A stretch of 64,000 nt of DNA from Planococcus sp. MER TA 32b (GCA_023715185.1 JAMCAN010000001.1:930001-994000), one strand, 5' to 3'. Shown: positions 35,423-43,969, counted from the first letter of the stretch. Notes: a model not told the origin generated them from the sequence alone. Translations and numbers: made by a program.

Positions 35423-36618
35423 AAATCCTGCCTTCAGCTGAAAGTGCATTTACTGCCCCGTCACCTGTACCGGTAAAAGGGGGAAGCAAAATCCTTCTGT
35501 CTTCTCCCCATATGACAGGAAATGAAATGAAATATATTGAAGACGCATTCCGTTCTAATTGGATTGCGCCGATGGGTCCCAACGTCGACAGATTCGAAAA
35601 AGAAGTGGCTGATTATGCCGGGGTCAAATCAGCTGCCGCTCTCAGTTCGGGTACAGCAGCCATCCACTTGGCGCTGAACCTCCTTGGCGTCAAGCAGGGG
35701 GATACGGTCTTCTGCGCATCCCTGACCTTCATTGCGAGCGCAAACCCAATTTTGTATTTGGGGGCGGAGCCCGTATTTATCGATTCGGAAGAAGAAACAT
35801 GGAATATGTCGCCGCGAGCACTCAGGCGGGCCTTTGACGATGCGCTTGCAGAACGGAGACTTCCGAAAGCGGTCATCATTGTCAATTTATACGGGCAAAG
35901 CGCCAAAATGGATGAACTCATGGCTATCTGCAACGAATACCGGGTACCTGTGATTGAGGATGCAGCTGAATCGTTGGGCTCGACCTATAAAGGCAAGGCC
36001 AGTGGTTCAATCGGCAAGTTCGGAATATTTTCATTCAACGGCAATAAAATCATTACGGCGTCTGGCGGCGGCATGCTGGTTTCAAACAACGAACACGCGA
36101 TAAAGAAAGCTCGCTTCCTGTCCTGCCAGGCAAAGGATGATGCGCCTTTTTATAAACACAGCGAAGTCGGATATAATTACCGTATGAGCAATATACTGGC
36201 AGGGATCGGCCGAGCCCAACTGGAAGCGATTGACGACCGGGTAGCGGCACGGCGCGCAGTTTATGAGCGGTATGAAAAAGAATTGGCAGATTTGCCTGCA
36301 GTCAGTTTCCAGCCAGAGACCGATGGCAGTTTTTCTAATCGCTGGCTGACCGTGATGCTTTTAGACCCTGCGGAAACACGCATCACCCCTCACCGGCTGA
36401 AGCGCGCATTGGAATCGGATAATATTGAAGCCCGTTACGTGTGGAAACCGCTGCATACGCAAAAGCTTTTTGAAACGGCAAAGTTTTATCGGCATGAAGG
36501 CAAAGCAGCTGTCAGCGAAAAGCTTTTCAAACACGGGCTATGTCTGCCATCGGGATCCAATATGACTTATGATGAGCAGACGAGGGTCATTGAAAGCATC
36601 AGAAAAATGCTCGCCTAG
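35419..36618 (+). CDS. DegT/DnrJ/EryC1-family PLP aminotransferase (PglE-like)
   Basis: A 399-residue sugar aminotransferase. After a ~30-residue N-terminal extension come SSPHMTGNEMKYIEDAFRSNWIAPMGP, the cofactor-site SSGTAAIHLAL, VIEDAAESLGS (PLP-ring Asp) and FSFNGNKIITASGGG with the Schiff-base Lys. This pattern is that of PglE-type enzymes making UDP-4-amino-4,6-dideoxy-GlcNAc. It should follow the PglF-type dehydratase in the same operon. The acetyltransferase (PglD) and phosphoglycosyl transferase (PglC) steps are not encoded here. The operon ends in a terminator directly after. Confidence 0.92.
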   Translation: MKILPSAESAFTAPSPVPVKGGSKILLSSPHMTGNEMKYIEDAFRSNWIAPMGPNVDRFEKEVADYAGVKSAAALSSGTAAIHLALNLLGVKQGDTVFCASLTFIASANPILYLGAEPVFIDSEEETWNMSPRALRRAFDDALAERRLPKAVIIVNLYGQSAKMDELMAICNEYRVPVIEDAAESLGSTYKGKASGSIGKFGIFSFNGNKIITASGGGMLVSNNEHAIKKARFLSCQAKDDAPFYKHSEVGYNYRMSNILAGIGRAQLEAIDDRVAARRAVYERYEKELADLPAVSFQPETDGSFSNRWLTVMLLDPAETRITPHRLKRALESDNIEARYVWKPLHTQKLFETAKFYRHEGKAAVSEKLFKHGLCLPSGSNMTYDEQTRVIESIRKMLA

Positions 36619-36659
36619 ATGAAATGCGTCGTCCGTCTTGCCAAATTGCAAAATCAGAG

Positions 36660-36691
36660 AACCGGGCCTTGAGAGGGACCGGTTTTATTTT
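36660..36691 (+). terminator. Terminator of the second exopolysaccharide operon
   Basis: AACCGG (36660-36665) pairs with CCGGTT (36679-36684), followed by TTATTTTT. Confidence 0.78.
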
Positions 36692-36774
36692 TGCTGGCTT
36701 TTTCTTCAGCTATAATACCGCCAATGATGATAATATGTAGAGTATAAGTTGGACTGGAACAGGGAGACGATCAA

Positions 36775-37926
36775 ATGGCGGGCAAAGGAAAAAAGATGGA
36801 ACGGATAATGGGCGTTTTGCCTGGCTTGCTGCTGAGTGCCGCAGTCATGCTGGCGGGAGTTTATGCGGCGGAAATGATCGCGTTCCTGCTGAGCGCCGCA
36901 GATATATTGCCGGAAGGGAGCGCCAGCCCGATCTCCGGAATCTTTACGGCTATCCTGATCGGAATCCTGGTTCGCAATCTAATCGGCCTGCCTGTATTTT
37001 TAGATGCCGGCATCGATTTTGCGTTAAAATACGCTTTGCGCGCCGGCATCATACTTCTCGGTTTGCGCCTGAGCCTGACAGAGGCTTTGAAACTGGGGGC
37101 GTGGGGCGTGCCGCTGATCATCGTCTGCATCTCCACAGGTCTTTTCGTTACACTTTACTTCACCCGTAAGCTCAATCAATCAAGCAGGCTGGGCACACTG
37201 ATTGCTGTCGGAACCGGTATCTGCGGTGTCACAGCCATCATGGCGACAGCTCCCGTCATCAAAGCGCGAGAGAACGAAATTTCTTACGCGGTCGCGAACA
37301 TCACCATTTTTGGTCTGATCGGTATGCTGTTCTACCCTTATCTGGCCAATTTCTTTTTTGCTGATAATCCGGTAAAAGCAGGCTTGTTCCTTGGAACCGC
37401 CATTCATGATACGGCTCAGGTCGCCGGAGCGGCTTTGATATATGCCCAGGTGTTCAACGCGGACGAAGCCATTGATGTCGCGACGATTACGAAACTGACA
37501 CGCAATGTTTTCATCATTGCAGTGATTCCTTTTGTCTCCTATCTGTTTTTCCGCAACGCACGAAAAAACGGAGATGGGAAGGCGGGGCAATTGCCGAAAT
37601 GGTATAAACTCTTTCCGCTGTTCATTCTCGGTTTCCTGCTGCTGTCGCTGATACGCTCGATCGGTGATGCGACAGTTTCAAGCAGCGGGGAGGCATTCGG
37701 CTTATTTTCACCTGCTGCCTGGAAAGGGTTTTATGGATTCTGGAGCTCGTTCGGGTCGACATATATGCTCGGAATTGCGATGGCGGCGGTCGGATTGTCC
37801 ACCAATTTAAAAGCCTTCAAAGGCATGGGCATCACCCCATTTTACATTGGCCTGATAGCGGCTGTCGCGGTCGGATCCATCAGTTTGCTGCTTATTTCGC
37901 TGTTCGGCGATCTGGTGGCTGTTTAG
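36775..37926 (+). CDS. YeiH-family (UPF0324) putative sulfate/anion exporter
   Basis: A 383-residue membrane protein with about ten helices. Family blocks include GIFTAILIGILVRN, KYALRAGIILLGLRLSL, VGTGICGVTAIMATAPVIKA and GLFLGTAIHDTAQVAGAALIY. Members are annotated as putative sulfate exporters, and some lie near cysteine or taurine metabolism; here the neighbours give no support for a substrate. AGGGAGACGATCAA precedes the ATG. It starts a new transcription unit after a terminator. Confidence 0.88.
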   Translation: MAGKGKKMERIMGVLPGLLLSAAVMLAGVYAAEMIAFLLSAADILPEGSASPISGIFTAILIGILVRNLIGLPVFLDAGIDFALKYALRAGIILLGLRLSLTEALKLGAWGVPLIIVCISTGLFVTLYFTRKLNQSSRLGTLIAVGTGICGVTAIMATAPVIKARENEISYAVANITIFGLIGMLFYPYLANFFFADNPVKAGLFLGTAIHDTAQVAGAALIYAQVFNADEAIDVATITKLTRNVFIIAVIPFVSYLFFRNARKNGDGKAGQLPKWYKLFPLFILGFLLLSLIRSIGDATVSSSGEAFGLFSPAAWKGFYGFWSSFGSTYMLGIAMAAVGLSTNLKAFKGMGITPFYIGLIAAVAVGSISLLLISLFGDLVAV

Positions 37927-37989
37927 ATTGAATGCGTTTTTTGAAAGTCTTTCCAGGGTATAACGGTAGTAGATAAGGAGGAGATTTTC

Positions 37990-38319
37990 ATGGACATTCA
38001 ACCAGAACGGGACATGCTTAAAGATGATTACGGCAATTATTATGTTGTCTCGAACGCTTCAGGCGATTCACTGACCATTATCAATGCCGCTTTGTACTAC
38101 GCGTTCAACCAGATGATCGATGAAGAGTTTATTGCCAAGGCGCGCGGACTTTATCCGAATGATGTCGCCTGCGGCAAATTTTTCGCGGATCAGGTCATGG
38201 AGCATATCCAGGAACTTGAAAAACCGGAATCAGCCGGAGCTGTCTATCCGATCGAAGAAGTGAAGAAACATTATGATCTCCATGTTAAGCCGATCTATGA
38301 AGATTCCTTCCATATGTAA
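37990..38319 (+). CDS. Conserved-looking small acidic protein, unknown
   Basis: A 109-residue soluble acidic protein with no recognised domain. It contains DDYGNYYVVSNASGD and two likely helices (INAALYYAFNQMIDEEFIAKAR; FFADQVMEHIQELE). A full AAGGAGGAG site lies before the ATG, which strongly supports expression. It is 63 bases after the exporter gene on the same strand and is followed by a weak hairpin (38325-38352) with a T-run. Confidence 0.65.
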   Translation: MDIQPERDMLKDDYGNYYVVSNASGDSLTIINAALYYAFNQMIDEEFIAKARGLYPNDVACGKFFADQVMEHIQELEKPESAGAVYPIEEVKKHYDLHVKPIYEDSFHM

Positions 38320-38454
38320 AGAGTGGGCCTTTGCTTAAGCGGAGGCTCTTTTTATAAGCTTTGAAAGCAGGTTCTGAGGGGGCAGCTTCTTTTAATTCGT
38401 AAGGCGTAATGTTATACTTTTATAATCGAAATTAAAAAGGGGGAGGCCCAGAAA

Positions 38455-38760
38455 ATGTATATAGTTACATCAACGGTAGTGGTTTCTCCGGAAAAAACGG
38501 ATGAAGTGATCGGCATTTATCGGAAGCGCTCGAGGCGTGTCGATGAAAATGAAGGATTTTTATCATTTAAACTGATCCAGAATACAAAAAAGAAAAATGA
38601 ACTGACTGTCCATATGGAATGGGAATCGAAGAAAGCGTATATGGCTTGGGTCAAGAGCCAGGAGTTCAAGGAGATCCATGATATGGAAAAGAATTATCCT
38701 GATCAGGAACTTGCGGGAATCATCCCGACTGTGCGCCAGTACGAGGTGGTTGCCGAATGA
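38455..38760 (+). CDS. Antibiotic biosynthesis monooxygenase (ABM)-domain protein
   Basis: A 101-residue dimeric alpha-beta barrel (ABM) protein. The pattern is YIVTSTVVVSPEKTDEVIGIYRKR, then ENEGFLSFKLIQN, LTVHMEWESKKAYMAWVKSQEFKEIH. Relatives include IsdG/HmoB heme-degrading enzymes, which use Asn, Trp and His; a Trp and a C-terminal His are present here but the N-terminal Asn is not obvious, so heme degradation is uncertain. An AAGGGGGAGG site precedes the ATG. Its stop overlaps the next start (ATGA), making it the first gene of a four-gene B12/STAS operon. Confidence 0.82.
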   Translation: MYIVTSTVVVSPEKTDEVIGIYRKRSRRVDENEGFLSFKLIQNTKKKNELTVHMEWESKKAYMAWVKSQEFKEIHDMEKNYPDQELAGIIPTVRQYEVVAE

Positions 38761-39110
38761 ACAGTGAAACAAAGCAATTGATAGCTTCTGAAACGGCTAG
38801 GAGCATCTACGGGGCATACCCGGATCTATGGGATCGTTTTGGAGAAAAAGGTTTTATCCACACTGAAAAAGATAACCATCATCATCTGGACCATTTGGAG
38901 ACAGCTTTTTCAATGGAAGATGAGGCCATCTTTATGGATTATACAAAGTGGCTTGAAACGGTCCTTACAAGCCGTGGAATTGAAACTGATCTGATCATAG
39001 ACAATTTTGACCGGCTGATTGCGATATTGCCCGGCAAGGTGTCGGAGGATGAAGAAGCGTTTATGCTTGGCTGTTTGAAAAATGCGAACAAGCTATTAGG
39101 CCGGGCGTAA
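38757..39110 (+). CDS. Small helical His-rich protein in B12/STAS operon, unknown
   Basis: A 117-residue protein, predicted mostly helical. A His/Asp cluster DNHHHLDHLE lies at about residues 40-49, then FMDYTKWLETVLTSRG and IIDNFDRLIAILPG. I do not recognise the family. The layout (helical module of ~100 residues immediately before a B12-binding protein) recalls sensory helical domains that precede cobalamin-binding domains, here as a separate chain. The His cluster could bind metal or heme, which is inference. Translation is coupled to the ABM gene by the ATGA overlap, and the next gene starts 16 bases on. Confidence 0.65.
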   Translation: MNSETKQLIASETARSIYGAYPDLWDRFGEKGFIHTEKDNHHHLDHLETAFSMEDEAIFMDYTKWLETVLTSRGIETDLIIDNFDRLIAILPGKVSEDEEAFMLGCLKNANKLLGRA

Positions 39111-39126
39111 GCAAAAGGGGGTTGGC

Positions 39127-39783
39127 ATGAAAATGCAAGCGAGGGAACTGGCTGAACTTTTTTTGGCTGGTGAAGATGAAAAAGCGATGGAAGCTGTACT
39201 GGAATATTTGGAAAATCATTCACATGACGAGATGTATCACGATTTATTGACGCCGGCGATGTATTTGATCGGTGACTGGTGGCAGGCAAACATTATTTCA
39301 GTTGCAGATGAACATCTTGCTACGGCAATCTGTGATTTTGTGGTGTCGGCTGCAGAACTGAAGCGCAAGCCTGCAAACGGCATCCAGCGCAAAGTGATGG
39401 TTCTTGGACCGGAAGGTGAAGATCATTACATTGGACTTAAAATGGTTTCATCTCTTTTCAAGGAACATGGCTGGCAGGTTCAATATATGGGGCCCAATCT
39501 CCCGCTCGATGCGGCACTCGACTCCGCGCGGCGCTGGCAGCCGGATGTTATTGCCATGTCAGCGGCTCTCGCTTATCGCCTGCCCGCCCTTAAAGCCTAT
39601 TCACAAGCGTTTCAGGAGCTGGATTTCAAACCCTCTATCCTTATCGGCGGACGTGCCGTTGCCTCGGCGGATATTTCAAAAATCCGTGGTGAAGGAATAC
39701 TCGTTGTGAAAGATCTTCCCCAATTAAAAAAATGGCTCCAAACCGGAAAGGAAGCAGAAGATGACCTCGATATCTCCATTTGA
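39127..39783 (+). CDS. CarH-like cobalamin-binding protein without DNA-binding domain
   Basis: A 218-residue protein. The N-terminal four-helix bundle contains IGDWWQANIISVADEHLATAI, matching the W...EH cap that shields adenosylcobalamin in CarH photoreceptors. A Rossmann-like B12 domain follows with ExHxxG (E98-D99-H100-Y101-I102-G103), His being the lower cobalt ligand, then MSAALAYRLP and IGGRAV (the usual GG near the nucleotide tail). CarH and its MerR fusion relatives sense light through adenosyl-B12, but here the DNA-binding part is missing. The output is probably the STAS protein encoded next, with which it overlaps by 23 bases. A light or B12 sensing role is inferred. Confidence 0.85.
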   Translation: MKMQARELAELFLAGEDEKAMEAVLEYLENHSHDEMYHDLLTPAMYLIGDWWQANIISVADEHLATAICDFVVSAAELKRKPANGIQRKVMVLGPEGEDHYIGLKMVSSLFKEHGWQVQYMGPNLPLDAALDSARRWQPDVIAMSAALAYRLPALKAYSQAFQELDFKPSILIGGRAVASADISKIRGEGILVVKDLPQLKKWLQTGKEAEDDLDISI

Positions 39784-40531
39784 CAGCTGGCCGCTGCCGG
39801 CTTTTCAACTGAATAGAAAACTTGAGATTGTTGAATACTCGGAAAAGGCGCAATCCATGTTCGGGGAATCAGAGTTGTTTTTGGAGTTCCTTGATGAAGG
39901 AAGCGTTTCGAAGGCTGCGGATTTTCTGTCGTCAGACCGATTTTCAGAACCGGTTGAAGTGAACTTCAAAACGGCAGCAGGCGAATTGAAGCTGTGTGAT
40001 CTTCATTGCAAATGGGACAGTGAATTCCTTCTGAACGTAATTGCAGTGCCGAAGGACAATCAAGTAGCTAAGATTTCAGCTCAACTTTCAAGTCTTCGGC
40101 ATCGGTTGAACGAAACGAACTACGACCTCTTGCTCGAAAAGGAACGGACCGAGAAATTGCTTCAGCGGGTGAGGGAATTATCGGCTCCCTCTATCGAATT
40201 AGGGGTTGGACTATTGCTGATTCCGTTTTTCGGTGATTTGGATGCCGGAAAAATAGAATCCATTAAAAATCAAATTCTTGAAGATGTTTATGAAAAGCAT
40301 GCTGAAACGGTTATTCTGGACCTAACAGCCATGGATGAAATCAATTCAGACGGCATGGATTATTTGAATTCACTGCTTCAGACATTCAAGGTAATGGGAA
40401 TCGGCACTATTGTTACAGGAGTTAAGCCGGAACATGCCAAACAATTGCATGCCTTGAGAACCCCAATTGACATGCATTTTGAAGCGTCGCTTGCCACAGT
40501 GCTTGCTGAACGCCGCCTCGTTATTGAATAA
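39761..40531 (+). CDS. RsbR-like STAS-domain protein with N-terminal PAS-like sensor
   Basis: A 256-residue protein. A PAS-like N-terminal domain (~8-95), a coiled coil (LRHRLNETNYDLLLEKERTEKLLQRV, ~112-140), then a STAS domain beginning LSAPSIEL, exactly as in RsbR stressosome proteins. In the phosphorylated loop, RsbRA VVDTMVAHH corresponds to EINSDGMDY, placing Ser196 at the RsbT-target Thr. Stressosome proteins control RsbT/RsbU and sigma-B. The gene overlaps the B12-binding protein gene, so B12 (or light) may be relayed to the general stress response. RsbS/RsbT are not in this window. Confidence 0.85.
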   Translation: MTSISPFDSWPLPAFQLNRKLEIVEYSEKAQSMFGESELFLEFLDEGSVSKAADFLSSDRFSEPVEVNFKTAAGELKLCDLHCKWDSEFLLNVIAVPKDNQVAKISAQLSSLRHRLNETNYDLLLEKERTEKLLQRVRELSAPSIELGVGLLLIPFFGDLDAGKIESIKNQILEDVYEKHAETVILDLTAMDEINSDGMDYLNSLLQTFKVMGIGTIVTGVKPEHAKQLHALRTPIDMHFEASLATVLAERRLVIE

Positions 40532-40535
40532 AGCG

Positions 40536-40568
40536 AAAACCGGTGCAGTTGCACCGGTTTTATTTTTT
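40536..40568 (+). terminator. Terminator of the B12/STAS operon
   Basis: AAACCGGTGCA pairs with TGCACCGGTTT around a two-base centre, followed by TTATTTTTTT. Confidence 0.93.
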
Positions 40569-40669
40569 TAGAAAAACATTCTTGCGGAAAAGATGTTTTC
40601 CATGAGCCGGAAAGATGCCTGTTTCTGGCAAATTCGCTACAATTGGTTTGAGAAGGAGTGAAATGTATT

Positions 40670-41677
40670 ATGCCAATAAAGAAATTCAATCATATACCTT
40701 TAGCAGTGCTGGATTTGGCGCCGATCAATGAAGGCGATGAAACAGCACAGGCTTATAAAAATAGTGTGGATCTTGCGCAGCACGTTGAAAAATTCGGTTT
40801 TAACCGCTTCTGGCTTGCGGAGCATCATAATATGCCGGGGATCGGAAGTTCAGCGACCTCTGTGTTAATCGGGCATATTGCCGGCCATACAGAGTCCATA
40901 CGGGTCGGGTCAGGTGGCGTCATGCTTCCTAACCATGCGCCACTTGTTATTGCGGAGCAGTTCGGGACACTCGAAACAATTTATCCCGGGCGCATCGATC
41001 TGGGGCTGGGGCGCGCACCAGGCAGTGATCAGGGCACAGCCTATGCGCTGCGGCGGACTTTGGGCACCACTGGCGACGAATTCCCGCAGCTGGTGGCTGA
41101 ACTGGAGAATTACTTTTCAACGAATCCTGTTGGCCGCGTGAAAGCTTATCCGGGGATTAACTTGAACATCCCGATTTGGCTTCTGGGGTCGAGCGGTTTC
41201 AGTGCGCAGCTGGCGGCGCAGAAAGGCCTGCCGTTTTCATTTGCCAGCCATTTTGCACCGGATTATATGATGCAGGCGCTGCAATTATATCATCAGAACT
41301 TCAAGCCTTCGAAAGCATTGGATAAACCATACGCGATGCTTGGCGTTAATATCATTGCGGCTGATACGCAGGAACGAGCGGAATGGCTTGCGACTTCGCA
41401 GCAGCAGCAGATGTTCAGTCTGATGCGCGGGGAACCCACAACTTTCCGTGCGCCGATCGACAATATCGAAGAAGTCTGGTCGCCGCGTGAAATCGCCATC
41501 TACCGTGAGAAGATGAATTCCGAATCGACAATTGTCGGAACGCCGGAGGTAGTCCGTGAAAAATTGGCAGCGTTCATCAATAAAACAAGAGCTGACGAAA
41601 TCATCGTCAACTCTCAGATTTTCCATCACGAAGACCGTCTGCGCTCATACGAAATCGTTGCAGAGATGATGGAGTAA
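40670..41677 (+). CDS. Luciferase-like (LLM class) flavin-dependent oxidoreductase
   Basis: A 335-residue TIM-barrel monooxygenase of the bacterial luciferase superfamily. Family blocks are [95 protein letters not shown] and [10 protein letters not shown]. It uses reduced FMN; the organic substrate is unknown. This subgroup (YhbW-like) is common and usually of unassigned function. AGAAGGAG lies before ATG 40670. A sharp terminator follows at 41683. Confidence 0.9.
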   Translation: MPIKKFNHIPLAVLDLAPINEGDETAQAYKNSVDLAQHVEKFGFNRFWLAEHHNMPGIGSSATSVLIGHIAGHTESIRVGSGGVMLPNHAPLVIAEQFGTLETIYPGRIDLGLGRAPGSDQGTAYALRRTLGTTGDEFPQLVAELENYFSTNPVGRVKAYPGINLNIPIWLLGSSGFSAQLAAQKGLPFSFASHFAPDYMMQALQLYHQNFKPSKALDKPYAMLGVNIIAADTQERAEWLATSQQQQMFSLMRGEPTTFRAPIDNIEEVWSPREIAIYREKMNSESTIVGTPEVVREKLAAFINKTRADEIIVNSQIFHHEDRLRSYEIVAEMME

Positions 41678-41682
41678 CAGAT

Positions 41683-41713
41683 AAAACCCCGCCACAGCAG
41701 CGGGGTTTTCTTG
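41683..41713 (+). terminator. Terminator after the LLM oxidoreductase
   Basis: AAAACCCCGC-cacagca-GCGGGGTTTT is a strong hairpin with flanking A and T tracts, able to work in both directions (the small minus-strand gene at 41768 also ends here). Confidence 0.92.
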
Positions 41714-41767
41714 TGGAAATTTAGAGTCTCAGGAATCTTGGACTCCATGGCTGAAACCTGTCAGTTA

Positions 41768-41941
41768 TTATTGAAGGTCCCTAGCTTTATCATCACTGCG
41801 TTTCTGCTCAGCAGGAGCATCATCTTCTTCATTATACGGTGCATAATCAGGGGCTCCTTCACCGATCATATTCAACGCAGCATTGAAATCCTCGTCCATT
41901 CGACGTTCCATTTCCCTCATATCAGAAAACTTGCGTTCCAT
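41768..41941 (-). CDS. Small acidic protein (57 aa), unknown
   Basis: A 57-residue ORF read MERKFSDMREMERRM, then a short central region (GEGAPDYAPYN) and a charged tail ending KARDLQ. It has a strong AGAAGGAGG site nine bases before the ATG, and the shared terminator at 41683 lies downstream. It is hydrophilic and probably disordered, with a helical N terminus. I know no family. The plus-strand ORF across this region lacks a ribosome binding site and is rejected. Confidence 0.68.
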   Translation of the reverse strand: MERKFSDMREMERRMDEDFNAALNMIGEGAPDYAPYNEEDDAPAEQKRSDDKARDLQ

Positions 41942-42096
41942 AATTATCAGCCTCCTTCTGAATTAAAATGCAGCACCGGCGGAAGAAGAGCATCCCTTCA
42001 CTTAAAGTATACTGATTTTTCAGTTTATTTAAAAGAGGAATGTCTTACTTAAATTTTCTTTTTGATACTTTATAATCAAAGAAGGGAGGTAGCCGA

Positions 42097-42909
42097 ATGA
42101 AAGTGGATAAAATACTTGAAACACAGGTGAAAACTGCGTTGAATCGGTTTCCGGGAAAAGTATCTCTGGTGATTGAAACAAGAACCGGCCGGATAGAATG
42201 GAGGGGCCATGAGCAGATGAAATCGGCAAGTACGATCAAGCTGGCGATTCTGCTGGAGGCTTATCGGCAAGTGGACCTAAATCTGATAAAACCCTATGAT
42301 ACGATTTCACTTGGACCGGAAGATTTTACGGAAGGATCGGGTGTATTATTCCATCTGGGTTCTGTAAAAGAACTTTCCTTTGAGGATTTACTGACGCTGA
42401 TGATCATCGTTTCCGACAATACGGCATCCAATATTGCTATACAAACTATCGGACTCGATAACGTCAATAAGCTTCTGGATGAACTTGATTGCAATGAATC
42501 TGTGCTGGAACGCAAATTCATGGATGTTCTTTCAGCCCTCCAGGGACTTGAGAACTCTACATCAGCGGCGGATTTGGTGACTATGCTGAAAGCGGTGGAT
42601 TCAGGGGGATTGCTGTCGGAAGACAGTCGCAGACGCGTGCTTCACATCCTGAAGAAACAGCAGCTTCTTTCGGGTCTCCATGGCCGCATTGAAGAAGAAG
42701 ATGAAGTCTCGGTCGCTTCAAAGTCGGGTAGTTTGCCAGGTGTAGTGAACGACGCGGGGATTTTTGAATACCGCGGCAATAAAGTCTATGCAGCTGTGCT
42801 GACTGATGGTTCTCCCGACCATCACAGCGGCCAGGAGCTGATTGCGGAAATCGGCGGATATATATACGACTGGCTGAAAGCGCCAGAAAGCCCCGCTAAT
42901 CTGGATTAG
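42097..42909 (+). CDS. Class A beta-lactamase-like serine hydrolase without signal peptide
   Basis: A 270-residue protein with all class A motifs: SxxK as STIK (Ser45), SDN in VSDNTASN, a Glu-containing segment (ERKFMD) near the omega loop, and KSG (SKSGSLPG). There is no signal peptide or membrane segment, so it should stay in the cytoplasm, unusual for a beta-lactamase. It may act as an esterase or amidase on another substrate; the omega-loop Glu position is approximate. GAAGGGAGG precedes the ATG. The stop codon lies within the downstream terminator stem. Confidence 0.85.
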   Translation: MKVDKILETQVKTALNRFPGKVSLVIETRTGRIEWRGHEQMKSASTIKLAILLEAYRQVDLNLIKPYDTISLGPEDFTEGSGVLFHLGSVKELSFEDLLTLMIIVSDNTASNIAIQTIGLDNVNKLLDELDCNESVLERKFMDVLSALQGLENSTSAADLVTMLKAVDSGGLLSEDSRRRVLHILKKQQLLSGLHGRIEEEDEVSVASKSGSLPGVVNDAGIFEYRGNKVYAAVLTDGSPDHHSGQELIAEIGGYIYDWLKAPESPANLD

Positions 42910-42920
42910 CAGGGCTTTCA
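42886..42920. terminator. Bidirectional terminator overlapping the hydrolase stop
   Basis: GAAAGCCCcGCTAAT pairs with ATTAGCaGGGCTTTC. The hairpin spans the 3' end of the plus-strand gene and borders the opposing gene's stop at 42921. Confidence 0.82.
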
Positions 42921-43814
42921 TTAGTTTTGGGATGCTTCAGCATTCAACAGCATAGTTTCGAAATACAAGGAAGGGGATGTTTCATTCCATTCCTGGGATG
43001 CGGGATCTGCTGTTCGTTCTTCGATATAGCCGTATGCCAGCTGTGTACGCGGGTCATCGGTAATCGGCAGTTTGACGAGCGGGCCATCCGGCGTCAGCCA
43101 GTTCAGCTGCTGATAACGGTTGTCGAGGGCAAACTCGATCCACTCCTCTTCACTTTCCCCGTTTTCAAAAAAAGGTTCATCAGCAATCATCAGCCAGGTG
43201 TGGAGGTAATGTTTTGGGGGCAGCCAAAAACTTTTCTCCATGGCACCTTCTTCAATGGTGAAGTTCGGATTTTCAGTCCGCAGTTCATGCGCCTGTCCGC
43301 CATTGTCCTGTGGAATTAGACGCGACACGTATAAATTGCCTTGCAGGAAGTGCATGCCGCCGGCTGTGATTGTGCCGAACGGATTGCTGGTCGGATCTTC
43401 GCCGAACACATCATCGGTTTCATTGCTTACGGGACGGGGATTCCAAGAATTGATCTTCGGATTTTCAAGTCGCTTATGAATCAGTGTGACGGCAAAAGGA
43501 AGCCAGCCGGAATTATGCAATTCATCAAAAATGATGGTCACTCCATTTTCCAATATCCGCTCCGTCATCGTATATGTGCCGACATCCAGGCCGACAAATG
43601 TCATTTCACGGACGGCAATTGTGTCCGTATCCTGTTCTGTCATTTCCGGTTCACTGAGTGTGATGAACGTCGGTTTCTTGATGGTAAGCGTCGCGCCGTC
43701 TTCGTCATATATCGTTTCTTCGTTCGTCAGGAATATGACCGCTGTGAAGATGATCATGGCCATGAAAAATACAACGAACAGTAAAATCATCAGTTTTCTG
43801 AACAAAATTTCCAC
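42921..43814 (-). CDS. Membrane-anchored extracellular protein, unknown
   Basis: A 297-residue protein with one N-terminal helix (LMILLFVVFFMAMIIFTAVIFL, ~8-29) and a large hydrophilic external domain rich in Trp, Pro and acidic residues, including VGTYTMTERILENGVTIIFDELHNSGWLPFAVTLIH. No domain is recognised and there is no lipobox. GGAGGTGG-type spacing (AAGAGGTGGAAATTTTG) supports the start near 43806-43814. It is monocistronic, divergent from nothing nearby, and converges on the serine hydrolase. Confidence 0.65.
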   Translation of the reverse strand: MEILFRKLMILLFVVFFMAMIIFTAVIFLTNEETIYDEDGATLTIKKPTFITLSEPEMTEQDTDTIAVREMTFVGLDVGTYTMTERILENGVTIIFDELHNSGWLPFAVTLIHKRLENPKINSWNPRPVSNETDDVFGEDPTSNPFGTITAGGMHFLQGNLYVSRLIPQDNGGQAHELRTENPNFTIEEGAMEKSFWLPPKHYLHTWLMIADEPFFENGESEEEWIEFALDNRYQQLNWLTPDGPLVKLPITDDPRTQLAYGYIEERTADPASQEWNETSPSLYFETMLLNAEASQN

Positions 43815-43917
43815 CTCTTATTTCGTTTGAACGCATTGCTTTGATTATATCACGCCAATGAACCCAGCGCGGCGGACAGATTTGAGCAATAGATGAACGT
43901 TAAAGAAACGGAACAAA

Positions 43918-43948
43918 AAACCAGTGGAAGCGATTGATCCACTGGTTT
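43918..43948 (-). terminator. Terminator of the amino-acid ABC operon
   Basis: AAACCAGTGG (43918-43927) and CCACTGGTTT (43939-43948) pair perfectly; on the minus strand a T-run follows. Confidence 0.93.
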
Positions 43949-43969
43949 CATAAATATTATTCGCTTCGG

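Noticed and set aside
41711-42052. Plus-strand 113-codon ORF
   Set aside because: Overlaps a terminator, has no ribosome binding site, and covers the better-supported small minus-strand gene.
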